Part shown: in pieces, positions 51,837-60,069 of the stretch
Layout of the letters: each line of letters begins with the position of its first letter
Position numbering within the stretch: the stretch's first letter is position 1
Made by a program: the position numbers and the translations under genes
The notes under the pieces: generated by a model
What the model saw: only the letters and a program-made list of their open reading frames with translations
What the model was told of the DNA's origin: nothing
Databases searched by the model: none
Assembly (NCBI GenBank): GCA_024742765.1
Contig: JANSXT010000003.1
Coordinates: 124,001-188,000, forward strand
Direction: 5' to 3'
From: Phyllobacteriaceae bacterium
Lineage (GTDB): Bacteria > Pseudomonadota > Alphaproteobacteria > Rhizobiales > Rhizobiaceae
DNA length: 64,000 nucleotides

Positions 51837-53486
51837 TCAGGCGAGCGCGCGCCGCCTCTCGTTGCGCTCGTGCTCGAACACGGTTGCAGGCAGCGGCTCG
51901 TGACCCCTTATGAGATCGGAAGCCTTCTCGCCGATCATGATTGCCGGAGCATTTGTGTTTGAGGAGTTGATCGCGGGCATGATGGACGCGTCGCAAACGC
52001 GCAGCCCGTCAATGCCATGCAAGCGCAGTTCGGGATCGACGACCGCCATCTCATCCTTGCCCATCCGGCAGGTGCCGACGGGATGGTGGTCCGTCTTGGC
52101 GATCCGGATGGCGTAGTCCAGCACCTCGTCGTCCGTTGCATTGGGGCCGGGCAAAACCTCTTTGCGGACGAAGGGCCGCAGAGCGGGCTGCTGCATGATC
52201 TCGCGCGCCATTTCCAGACCGCGCAGGGACATGTCCCGATCGTAGGGATCGCCCCAATAGTTGGGATCGATCAGGGGCGCGGCCGCCGGGTCGCTGGACG
52301 CCAGCCGCACCGTTCCCCGCGACCGCGGCCGCGCGAAGGTGCTGTTGAGGGTGACGCCCCAGCCATCGATCTTGACGATCCCCTTTTCGATGCCGGACCC
52401 CTGCCCTAGATGAAACTGCATGTCGGGCCAGTCGGCGTCATCATCGGCGTACCAGAACGCGCCGGTCTCGAAGAGCGAAGCCGTCGCGGGGCCGGTGCGG
52501 GTCAGGATGTATTGCAGGCCGGCGAGGACGGTTCGGTCGATCCGGTCGGTGCCGTCATAGGTGTGCCGGCCGCTGCATTCCGAAATGGTGCACAGATCGA
52601 TGTGATCATGAAGGTTCTCGCCAACGCCCGGCAGATCGTGCACCACCTCGATCCCGACGCTTCCGAGATGGTGGGCCGGGCCGATGCCCGACAGCATCAG
52701 CAGGCGCGGCGAGCCGATCGTTCCGGCGGTGAGGATCACCTCGTTTTCGGCGCCGATCTCAACCCGCTCGGTTCCCCGCAGCAGTTCGACGCCGGCCGCA
52801 CGGCCCTTCCTGACCAGGATGCGCCCGACCTGTGCGTCGGTCATAACTGTGAGATTGGGCCGGCTTTCGGCAGGCTTGAGGAAGGCCTGTGATGTCGACG
52901 ACCGCCGTGCGTGCTTCTGGGTGAGCTGATAGAAGCCCGCACCGGCCTGCTGGCGGCCATTGAAGTCAGGGTTGTAGGGGATGCCCCATTGCTGGGCCGC
53001 GCGGATAAAGGCGCTGCAGATGGGCAGGGCGCCCAATGGCATCGAAACACCAAGCGGCCCCTCGCCACCGTGATAATCGTCTTCGAACCGTTCGTTTCCC
53101 TCGGCACGTTTGAAATAGGGAAGGATGTCGCGATAGCTCCAGCCATCGCAGTCGAACTCGTCGGCCCACCGGTCATAGTCGCGACCATTGCCGCGCGTGT
53201 AGATCTGGGCATTGATCGACGATCCGCCGCCGATCACCTTGGCTTGCGTGAACCACAGGGCCCGTCCGTTCAGCCCTTTTTGCGGCACGGTCGACCAACC
53301 CCAGGACGCGATGCCCTTGGTCATCTTCGCAAAGCCCGCCGGCATGTGAAAAAGCGGGTTCCGGTCGCGCCCGCCGGCCTCGATCAGGAGGACGCTGACA
53401 CTGGGGTCCTCGCTCAAACGCGCAGCGAGAATACAGCCGGAGGAACCGCCGCCGACAATCACGTAATCATACGCTTTGGGCTCCAT
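51837..53486 (-). CDS. GMC-family FAD-dependent alcohol oxidoreductase 2
   Basis: This 549-residue flavoprotein has FAD motif DYVIVGGGSSGCILAARLSE (residues 6-25), signature 1 KVIGGGSSINAQIYTRG (~84), signature 2 LTAGTIGSPRLLMLSGIGP (~252) and the catalytic His in DHHPVGTCRMG (~467). It is a paralogue of GMC 1 with clearly related motifs but divergent elsewhere. It is transcribed alone. Its promoter region holds both a perfect TetR-type and a LacI-type operator, so it probably responds to both inputs. Confidence 0.9.
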   Translation of the reverse strand: MEPKAYDYVIVGGGSSGCILAARLSEDPSVSVLLIEAGGRDRNPLFHMPAGFAKMTKGIASWGWSTVPQKGLNGRALWFTQAKVIGGGSSINAQIYTRGNGRDYDRWADEFDCDGWSYRDILPYFKRAEGNERFEDDYHGGEGPLGVSMPLGALPICSAFIRAAQQWGIPYNPDFNGRQQAGAGFYQLTQKHARRSSTSQAFLKPAESRPNLTVMTDAQVGRILVRKGRAAGVELLRGTERVEIGAENEVILTAGTIGSPRLLMLSGIGPAHHLGSVGIEVVHDLPGVGENLHDHIDLCTISECSGRHTYDGTDRIDRTVLAGLQYILTRTGPATASLFETGAFWYADDDADWPDMQFHLGQGSGIEKGIVKIDGWGVTLNSTFARPRSRGTVRLASSDPAAAPLIDPNYWGDPYDRDMSLRGLEMAREIMQQPALRPFVRKEVLPGPNATDDEVLDYAIRIAKTDHHPVGTCRMGKDEMAVVDPELRLHGIDGLRVCDASIMPAINSSNTNAPAIMIGEKASDLIRGHEPLPATVFEHERNERRRALA

Positions 53487-53510
53487 CGGCCTGCTCCCGT
53501 GTAACTGATT

Positions 53511-53526
53511 GTAACCAATTGGTTAC
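53511..53526. promoter_or_regulatory. TetR-regulon operator site 9 (perfect palindrome)
   Basis: GTAACCAATTGGTTAC is a perfect 16-bp palindrome and the best match to the consensus. A partial tandem copy, GTAACTGATTGTAACC, overlaps it at 53501-53516. It lies 24 bp upstream of GMC 2. Confidence 0.75.
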
Positions 53527-53538
53527 TTAAACGTTTCA
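53527..53538. promoter_or_regulatory. LacI-type operator C
   Basis: TTAAACGTTTCA (TGAAACGTTTAA on the minus strand) directly adjoins TetR site 9. A perfect -35, TTGACA, lies at 53554-53559 on the minus strand and overlaps the LacI gene stop. Confidence 0.62.
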
Positions 53539-53555
53539 CAGAGAGCCGGCTCTTG

Positions 53556-54566
53556 TCAAGCCAGTCGCGCGACCGACTCGCGTTGCACGATGCGTGGCTC
53601 GAGGATGACAGGCGCCGGATCAGTCGTCCGGTCCTGCAGCATGCTGACGACGAGTTGCGCCGATATGGAGCCGATCCGGCTTGGGTGAATGTCAACCGAC
53701 GTCAGGCCTGGCGCCAGCACATCCGATTGGGAGATGTTGTCAAAGCCCATCACCGAGAGTTGGTCACCCACGGCGATCCCCAGCGAGCGGGCCGCGCGAT
53801 AAACGCCCGACGCCTGATCATCATTGAAACAGATGACCGCGCTGTGAAGCCGCCGTTCGGCGTGGGCCGCCATGATTTCGGCGTGCGCAAAGTCCGGCAG
53901 AAGCGTGCCGGGGGTCACGCACAAGGCCGCCTCCGGCAACCCCGCCTCGGACAGAGCGCGCCGCATCCCCTCGCAGCGTCCCTGCCAGGTGGTCGTCGAA
54001 GGATAGCCCCCAAGGAACTGAAACGAACGGTGCCCGCATGCGATGAGATGCCGGGCAGCAAGGTAGCCCGACTTTTCCTCGTCGGCGCCAACAAAGACGG
54101 CTCCCGACCCGGGCACGTCGCGGACGCAGACGACCGTCGGGATCGCGCGCCGAACGGTGGCGGACAACAGTTCGGCCCCGGTCACGTGCACCGGGCTGAC
54201 GACAACGCCAGCGACACCCTGTGCGATCATGGATGACAACAGTTCACGCTGCCGCACGGGGTCGTTCTGCGCGGTTGCCAGCAGCGTCAGATAACCTGCG
54301 TCATAGGCCGCCGTTTCCAGCGACGAGACAAGCTCGGAAAAGAAGGGGTTCACGATGGTGTTGAGCACCACGCCGATCAGCGACGACCGTCCGGTGCGCA
54401 GTCGCGCCGCCGTGCCGTCACGGATGAAGCCCATCTCTTCGGCGATTTTGTGAATGCGCTCGCGCGTTTCGCGCGCCACTCGCCCCGAATCGCTGAGTGC
54501 ATAGGAGACCGTGGCATTGGAGACGCCAGCGGCCTTTGCGATGTCGGAAATTTTGATGCGCTTCAA
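53556..54566 (-). CDS. LacI-family regulator 2
   Basis: This 336-residue LacI protein has HTH KISDIAKAAGVSNATVSYAL (residues 5-24), hinge GFIRDGTAARLRTGRSSLIG, and a sensor domain with the DIHPSRIGSISAQLV ending. It starts at TTG 54566. It stands immediately upstream of GMC 2 and is the best candidate to bind the TGAAACGNTTAA sites found before GMC 2, VOC and binding protein 2. No copy of that motif was found upstream of its own start. Confidence 0.9.
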   Translation of the reverse strand: MKRIKISDIAKAAGVSNATVSYALSDSGRVARETRERIHKIAEEMGFIRDGTAARLRTGRSSLIGVVLNTIVNPFFSELVSSLETAAYDAGYLTLLATAQNDPVRQRELLSSMIAQGVAGVVVSPVHVTGAELLSATVRRAIPTVVCVRDVPGSGAVFVGADEEKSGYLAARHLIACGHRSFQFLGGYPSTTTWQGRCEGMRRALSEAGLPEAALCVTPGTLLPDFAHAEIMAAHAERRLHSAVICFNDDQASGVYRAARSLGIAVGDQLSVMGFDNISQSDVLAPGLTSVDIHPSRIGSISAQLVVSMLQDRTTDPAPVILEPRIVQRESVARLA

Positions 54567-54722
54567 GTCGGTCGGTTCCAGTCACCCGTCCCGATCACAG
54601 GCACGGATCATGCTGCTTCACTGTTTCGGCCATCAAAGGACTAGCCGGTTCGACAGTGCAAGTCGCATGCATGGGTTCGCCGCTCCAGGCGCTCCCGTTC
54701 CGGCAAAATCAGACATCGCACA

Positions 54723-54750
54723 CCATATTTCGGATTAGTCCGAAATATGG
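54723..54750. promoter_or_regulatory. Perfect 12+12 bp inverted repeat upstream of amidohydrolase operon
   Basis: CCATATTTCGGA-TTAG-TCCGAAATATGG is a perfect dyad, 107 bp upstream of the amidohydrolase ATG and the only one this long in an intergenic region here. IclR-family operators are often inverted repeats with ATTTC/GAAAT-type arms. Two IclR-HTH genes lie in the downstream operon, so autoregulation is likely. It has no U tract and is not a terminator for the divergent LacI gene. Confidence 0.65.
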
Positions 54751-54856
54751 GATAATCCTAGCTGTTCTCGATGGCTATCGGCGCGACATCGCTCAAACTG
54801 CCGACCCAAAGGCGCATGCGCAAAGTCCCGGCACATGCCGCCCATGGGAGGATGTA

Positions 54857-56140
54857 ATGACGAAAACCATCATCACCGGCGCCGCAGTCTGGGACGGGGT
54901 GTCCAACAAAGCCTACCCCGCCACGGTGACAATCGAGGGAAGCCGGATCACCGCCGTCGACAAGGGCGCGAACGGATCGGCAGACTCCGTCGGAGAAGTG
55001 ATCGACGGGTCCGGACACACGCTGATGCCGGGGCTTGTGGAGGGCCATTGCCATCCCAGCTTCACCGGCATCAACGAGCCACCAGAACTGGGATTGCTGT
55101 CGAACGAGGAGCACATGCTCCTGACGGCACAGAACCTGCGGCTGCTTCTCAGCCATGGCTTCACCTCCATCTTCGAAGCCGCATCTGCCAAGCCGATGCT
55201 CGGCGTGACGGCCCGCAACGCGATCGAGGCCGGGCTGATCGACGGGCCGCGCATGATGGCCGGCAGTCCCGAAGTAACGACGACGGCCGGTCTGGGCGAT
55301 GAACGCAAGCGGCACATTCATCAGGAAAGCTTCGGTCTGATTGCCGATGGTCCCGACGAATTCCGGCGGGTTGCGCGCGAGTGCGTGCGTGACGGCGTGG
55401 ATGTGATGAAGATCAACATTTCCGGCGACGAGTTCGTCAGCCATGCGCGCGCGGAAATCACGCCCACCGAACCCGAGGAAATCGAGGCATTCGTCAAGGT
55501 CGCCCATGCGTTCGGCAAGAAGGTCGCGGCCCATGCCCGGTCCAGCGAGAGCGTCAAACGCGCACTGCGCGCCGGCGTGGACTGCATCTACCACTGCGAC
55601 TTCGCCGACGAAGAAGCGCTCGACATGCTCGAAGATGCCAAGGACCGGATCTGGGTCGGTCCGGCATTCGGGCTGGTCCACAACTCCACCAAGGAGGGTG
55701 AGCCCGCCGGCATCACACCGGAGGTCGCCGAGGAACTGCACCTGTTCCGCAAGTTCGACCACACCTGTGCCACCTATCATGAGATTCGCAAACGCGGGGT
55801 CCGCGTTGTCGTTGGCGGCGACTACGGTTTTGCGGTCACGCCGATGGGTCAGAACGCGCGCGACATCGAGCACTTCGTCACCTATTTCGGCTACGATCCG
55901 ATCGATGCGCTAAGATGTGCAACGACAGTCGGGCAGTCGCTGATGGGCCGTGACCATGAGCTGGGTCAAGTCAAGGAAGGATTCCTTGCCGACCTGCTTC
56001 TGGTCAAAGGTGACGTGACCCGCGACGTCAGCCTCGTCCAGCATCAAGACAATCTGTCGATGATCATGAAGGACGGCGTCATGTTCAAGGATCCACGCCA
56101 TGGCATTCTGGCCGATGGCCTGATCCAGGCAGCGGAATAG
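54857..56140 (+). CDS. Metal-dependent amidohydrolase (imidazolonepropionase-like)
   Basis: From ATG 54857 (GGGAGGA upstream) the protein has 427 residues. Metal ligands are GHCHPS (His-x-His, ~65), Lys in MKINISGD (~185, candidate carboxylated Lys), His in KKVAAHARSS (~222), His in CIYHCDF (~242) and Asp in VVGGDYGFAV (~320). It is cytosolic by lack of a leader. The subgroup hydrolyses cyclic amides, dipeptides or lactam-like rings. It is the first gene of an operon running to the KGSA dehydrogenase. Confidence 0.88.
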   Translation: MTKTIITGAAVWDGVSNKAYPATVTIEGSRITAVDKGANGSADSVGEVIDGSGHTLMPGLVEGHCHPSFTGINEPPELGLLSNEEHMLLTAQNLRLLLSHGFTSIFEAASAKPMLGVTARNAIEAGLIDGPRMMAGSPEVTTTAGLGDERKRHIHQESFGLIADGPDEFRRVARECVRDGVDVMKINISGDEFVSHARAEITPTEPEEIEAFVKVAHAFGKKVAAHARSSESVKRALRAGVDCIYHCDFADEEALDMLEDAKDRIWVGPAFGLVHNSTKEGEPAGITPEVAEELHLFRKFDHTCATYHEIRKRGVRVVVGGDYGFAVTPMGQNARDIEHFVTYFGYDPIDALRCATTVGQSLMGRDHELGQVKEGFLADLLLVKGDVTRDVSLVQHQDNLSMIMKDGVMFKDPRHGILADGLIQAAE

Positions 56141-56159
56141 GAAGTGCAGCGGAACGCCG

Positions 56160-57503
56160 ATGGCCCAGGACGATCGAACAAACATTCAAAGGATCGCGGC
56201 GATCCTGAAATCGTTCGACGCCGAAAACACGCCCCGGCGGACGCAAGATATCGTCACCGAACTGGGCATGTCGCGGTCCACCGGGTTTGGCCTGTTGCGC
56301 GCCCTTCTCGTGCGCGGCTGGCTCGAACGGTCCGATCACGGCCATGTCCGGCTTGGCCCGCGGGCGCGCGGACTGGCCCACGCAGCGTTCGAGGCTTCGG
56401 CGCTGACAGTTCCCGCGCGGATGGTGGCCGATCCGCGCCGCCCGTCGGGTTTGGAGGCAACACCGGATCTGGAGTGGGACCCGGCTTTGGTGCGGATGGT
56501 GGATGCGGGTCGATACCGCAAACAGGCGCCCTACCGCATCGGCTTTTCGAATGCGTCGACGAAAAATCCATGGCGACAGGCCATGCTTCAGAGCCTGTCC
56601 TATGCACAGAAGATCGCTCAAAACCAGATCGCGGAGATGTTGATCACGGATGCCGGGGACGATCCCGAACGCCAGTTGCGGCAAGTGAACGATCTGGTCG
56701 CCCGAGGGATCGATCTGCTCCTCATCTCGATCGCGTCCGTCAACCATACCGCGCTGAGCGACAGGCTGGCCGCGCTTGCCGATGACGGCGTGCCAATCGT
56801 CGCCGTCGATCGACGCCCGAAAGACCGGTCGTCTCTTGTCTCCTTTGTCACGGCTTCAGACCACCGCATCGGCCGGATCAGCGCGCTGTGGATGGCCGAA
56901 CATCTTGGCGGGCAAGGCCGGGTCTGGATGCTTTCGGGACTTGAGGGTGCCAGCCCCGCGCTTCGCCGACAGCAGGCGGCCCTGTCGGCCTTCGCGGAGT
57001 TTCCGGGCATCAAGGTGGAAAATGTCAGCTACACCGACTGGACCGAACAAGGCGGCGCTGACGCCGTGGCACAGCTCCTTGGCGAGACCGGCCGCGCGCC
57101 CGACGGCGTCTGGTGCGACAGCGGCTTGCAGGGCGTTGGCTCGGTACGCCACTTCCTGGGTCTGGGACAGCCCGTGCCGGCGCATACCGGCGGCGACATC
57201 AATCAGATGTACAGGCTGTGCGTGCAGGCGCACGTTCCCATGGTCGCTCTCGACTATCCGGCCAGCATGGGTGCGCGGGCGCTGGAACTGTCGCTGGAAG
57301 TGATGGAGGGCGGCACCGTGCCACAGCGCATCGAAGTGCCCGTTCAGATCGTCCTTCCGCGCGGATGCGAGACCGCATCCGTGAAGGCTGATGTCTGGGC
57401 CGAACTTCACGCGCAGTGGGACCTGCCCGGCGATGCCATCCTGTCTCAGGGCCCGGCGCTGCGCGGACCGCAGACCTCCGCCAAGCCGAGGATGTCGGCA
57501 TGA
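56160..57503 (+). CDS. IclR-type winged helix fused to a sugar-binding domain
   Basis: This 447-residue protein starts with an IclR-like winged helix (NIQRIAAILKSFDAENTPRR, then DIVTELGMSRSTGFGLLRAL, wing GHVRLGPRARGL; residues 8-75). A ~45-residue linker follows. Residues ~120-420 are a Peripla_BP_4/RbsB-like domain: YRIGFSNASTKNPWRQAML, ARGIDLLLISIASVN, GVPIVAVDRRPKD, DHRIGRISALWMAEHLGG and APDGVWCDSG. No signal peptide is present, so it is a cytosolic regulator that senses a sugar-like ligand. LacI proteins normally pair this sensor with a different HTH. It overlaps the next regulator gene by 4 bp. Confidence 0.85.
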   Translation: MAQDDRTNIQRIAAILKSFDAENTPRRTQDIVTELGMSRSTGFGLLRALLVRGWLERSDHGHVRLGPRARGLAHAAFEASALTVPARMVADPRRPSGLEATPDLEWDPALVRMVDAGRYRKQAPYRIGFSNASTKNPWRQAMLQSLSYAQKIAQNQIAEMLITDAGDDPERQLRQVNDLVARGIDLLLISIASVNHTALSDRLAALADDGVPIVAVDRRPKDRSSLVSFVTASDHRIGRISALWMAEHLGGQGRVWMLSGLEGASPALRRQQAALSAFAEFPGIKVENVSYTDWTEQGGADAVAQLLGETGRAPDGVWCDSGLQGVGSVRHFLGLGQPVPAHTGGDINQMYRLCVQAHVPMVALDYPASMGARALELSLEVMEGGTVPQRIEVPVQIVLPRGCETASVKADVWAELHAQWDLPGDAILSQGPALRGPQTSAKPRMSA

Positions 57504-58132
57504 CGAGCGAGACCTATGCAATGGCGGTCCGGAACTTCGAAGCGCTGCTCGAGCAACCGCGATCAGGCCGCCACACCACACCCGCCACCCTGATCCGGGC
57601 AGCAGGTTTGCCACCAAGTTCTGGCTATCGTCACGTCGCCACGCTGGAGGCCGAAGGTTTCCTTCGGCGCGACCCGAACGGCGCCTATCTTGCCGGGCTC
57701 ACCGCGGTGCGAACCGGACTTCGCGCGTTCGGTTTCGGTGCAATCGCTCCGGTCGCCGAACCGGTCATAACGCAATTGCGGCAGGCGACGCGCCACACCG
57801 TGTTCATCGCAAACTGCGACGATGCCGACCTTGTCACAGGCCCCTATTCCACCGGGCCCGAAACCCGGCACCATCCGGTACAGACGCGTTATCTGCAGGA
57901 GGAGTTGCCCGACCTTGTTCCCGGCAGGCCGGCGAAAGCCAGTTTGCGATATGTCGCATCCGGCATGGTGCGCCGGGTGAACGGCCTGCTCGCCCCCCTG
58001 TCTTTCGGCGGGGAGCATACCATGGTGCTGGGGCTTCTTCTTGGCGGGCATGGAAGCGATGCGACGGCGCTTGGCACGCCGTTGGTCGAAGCATGCCAGC
58101 AGCTTCAAACCCTGGTGGACTCGCCGTCGTGA
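57500..58132 (+). CDS. Small IclR-family regulator
   Basis: From ATG 57500 the protein has 210 residues. It has an IclR winged helix (TPATLIRAAGLPPSSGYRHV, wing RRDPNGAYLAGL; ~25-70) and a shortened effector domain (VAEPVITQLRQATRHTVFIA, later LGLLLGGHGSDATALGTPL). It overlaps both neighbours (ATGA, GTGA). With the fusion regulator upstream it gives two IclR-type DNA-binding proteins in one operon. Confidence 0.85.
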   Translation: MTSETYAMAVRNFEALLEQPRSGRHTTPATLIRAAGLPPSSGYRHVATLEAEGFLRRDPNGAYLAGLTAVRTGLRAFGFGAIAPVAEPVITQLRQATRHTVFIANCDDADLVTGPYSTGPETRHHPVQTRYLQEELPDLVPGRPAKASLRYVASGMVRRVNGLLAPLSFGGEHTMVLGLLLGGHGSDATALGTPLVEACQQLQTLVDSPS

Positions 58133-58920
58133 CGCAGGCGTTCTGGAACGGCCAGATGCAATTCTCGACAATCATCGAGGATTTTGGCGCCATACTTGAG
58201 CGGGCCGCGCGCGAAAGTGCCGATTGGGCGCAGGGCCGCAGCTTTGAGACATTGACCTACGGCAACGATCCCCGCCAATGGGCGGAAATCACACAAAGCA
58301 GCGGTGGCGGTGATCTGCTTCCGGTCGTCATTCACGGCGGCTATTGGCGGGCGCTTCGGGCTGAAGATCACCGCTTCCTGATGGGCGCACTTGCGCCATT
58401 GGGCGGCCATGTCGCCAACATTGAGTATCGCTTGATGCCTGAGGTGCGACTGGCGGACGTCGTCGCCGATCTCATTGCGGCGTTGACGGCACTTGCCACC
58501 CGGTTTCCTGGCCATCGATTGGTGCTTGTCGGCCACTCGGCCGGTGCACACCTCGCTATCTCTGCGCTGGACGATCCGAAGCTGGCACCGCGTCTTGCAG
58601 GAGCCATCGCGCTGAGCGGCGTCTACGATCTACGGCCGGTGCGCCTGTCATTTCTCCAGGATGAGCTCAGCCTGACCGAAGACGAGGTGCGCCGGTACAG
58701 CCTTGCCCCCGCTAACGGCCGGCGCCCGGTCGTCTATGTCAACGGTGCGGACGAAACGCACGAGTTCCTGCGTGGCTCGACCCTGATGGCAAGTGCCGGG
58801 GCGGCCGCACTCCGCCTGCTGCCCAAGGCAAATCACATGACGCTTCTTTGGTCCGCACGGGATTCGATGCCGGATCTGATGGAAACCCTGATCGCGCTGG
58901 AACAAGACGATGCAGACTGA
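58129..58920 (+). CDS. Alpha/beta hydrolase, kynurenine-formamidase-like
   Basis: This 263-residue protein has the oxyanion motif HGGYWRAL (~67), nucleophile motif VGHSAGAHLAIS (~142), Asp in VNGADETHEF (~210) and His in PKANHMTLLW (~240). HGGYW and the layout resemble the KynB-type formamidase and lipase branch. It starts at GTG overlapping the IclR stop and overlaps the dehydratase gene by 11 bp. In this sugar-acid context a lactonase or esterase role is plausible but unproven. Confidence 0.83.
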   Translation: MTQAFWNGQMQFSTIIEDFGAILERAARESADWAQGRSFETLTYGNDPRQWAEITQSSGGGDLLPVVIHGGYWRALRAEDHRFLMGALAPLGGHVANIEYRLMPEVRLADVVADLIAALTALATRFPGHRLVLVGHSAGAHLAISALDDPKLAPRLAGAIALSGVYDLRPVRLSFLQDELSLTEDEVRRYSLAPANGRRPVVYVNGADETHEFLRGSTLMASAGAAALRLLPKANHMTLLWSARDSMPDLMETLIALEQDDAD

Positions 58921-60058
58921 CCTGCCCGAGGATGGGCTCTTTGTTGGGCGCGTCTGGCGCCCCGATGTCGACGGCCCGAGTGTTGTCGTGCGCAGGGGGG
59001 ACCGTCTGGTCGACATCACCAGCGGGTCGATCCCGACCATGCATGCCCTGCTCGAAGCCGACAATCCGGCACAGACGGCAAGGGCGGTGGTCGGAACCGA
59101 TGTCGGAGCGCTCAGTGACGTTGCAGCCAATTCGACGGAGACGCCCGATCCGTCGGCGCCGTTCTTCCTTGCACCGTCCGACCTCCAGCCGATCAAGGCC
59201 TGCGGCGTCACCTTCGTGTCCTCCATGCTGGAGCGCGTCATCGAGGAAAAAGCCAAGGGCGATCCGGTCAAGGCCGACACAATTCGCGCGCGCTGCACGG
59301 CAATCCTGGGCGACAGTCTGCGGGCCGTCGTGCCCGGGTCGGACAAGGCCATGGCGCTGAAGGATGCGCTGATCGCCGAAGACGTCTGGTCGCAATATCT
59401 GGAGGTGGGTATCGGCCCCGACGCCGAGGTATTCAGCAAGGCCCAGCCCATGTCGGCGGTCGGGTTCGGGGCGAGCGTCGGCCTGCATCCGGTTTCGACA
59501 TGGAACAATCCAGAGCCCGAGATCGTGCTGGCCGTCGACAGTCGCGGCCGTTCGAAGGGGGCGACGCTCGGCAATGACGTCAATCTGCGCGATGTCGAAG
59601 GCCGTTCAGCACTGTTGCTCGGTAAGGCGAAAGACAACAACGCCGCCTGCGCGATCGGCCCGATGCTCAGACTGTTCGATGACACGTTCGGCATGGACGA
59701 TGTGCGTCGGGCCGAGCTCACCCTCCGGGTCGTCGGCGCCGACGGTTTCGTGCTCGACGGAAAAAGCTCGATGCGCGAGATCAGCCGCGAACCGGAAGAC
59801 CTCGTCCAGCAGACCTTTGGTGCCCATCACCAATATCCTGACGGGTTCTTTTTGATGCTGGGGACGCTTTTTGCCCCCACCCAGGACCGCGATACGCCCG
59901 GCGGCGGCTTCACGCACAAGCTTGGCGACGCAGTCGAGATTGCCAATGCGTCGCTCGGCCGGCTGGCCAACACTGTACGCCTTTCGACCGAGTGTCCGCC
60001 GTGGACGTTCGGAACGAGCGCTCTGATGAAGAACCTTTCTGCGCGCAAGCTGATTTGA
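58910..60058 (+). CDS. xylX: FAH-family 2-keto-3-deoxy-sugar-acid dehydratase, XylX-like
   Basis: This 382-residue FAH-fold protein closely follows XylX-type dehydratases of the Weimberg pathway: FVGRVWRPDVDGPSVVV (~10), KACGVTFVSSMLERVIEE (~95), the metal-site run SQYLEVGIGPDAEVFSKA (~163), NPEPEIVLAVDSRG, GNDVNLRDVEGRSALLLGKA (~222) and HHQYPDGFFLMLGTLFAPT late. It would convert a 2-keto-3-deoxy-pentonate to alpha-ketoglutaric semialdehyde. It stands directly before a KGSA dehydrogenase, which supports the assignment. Xylose or arabinose could be the sugar. Confidence 0.85.
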   Translation: MQTDLPEDGLFVGRVWRPDVDGPSVVVRRGDRLVDITSGSIPTMHALLEADNPAQTARAVVGTDVGALSDVAANSTETPDPSAPFFLAPSDLQPIKACGVTFVSSMLERVIEEKAKGDPVKADTIRARCTAILGDSLRAVVPGSDKAMALKDALIAEDVWSQYLEVGIGPDAEVFSKAQPMSAVGFGASVGLHPVSTWNNPEPEIVLAVDSRGRSKGATLGNDVNLRDVEGRSALLLGKAKDNNAACAIGPMLRLFDDTFGMDDVRRAELTLRVVGADGFVLDGKSSMREISREPEDLVQQTFGAHHQYPDGFFLMLGTLFAPTQDRDTPGGGFTHKLGDAVEIANASLGRLANTVRLSTECPPWTFGTSALMKNLSARKLI

Positions 60059-60069
60059 GGAAGACGGAC

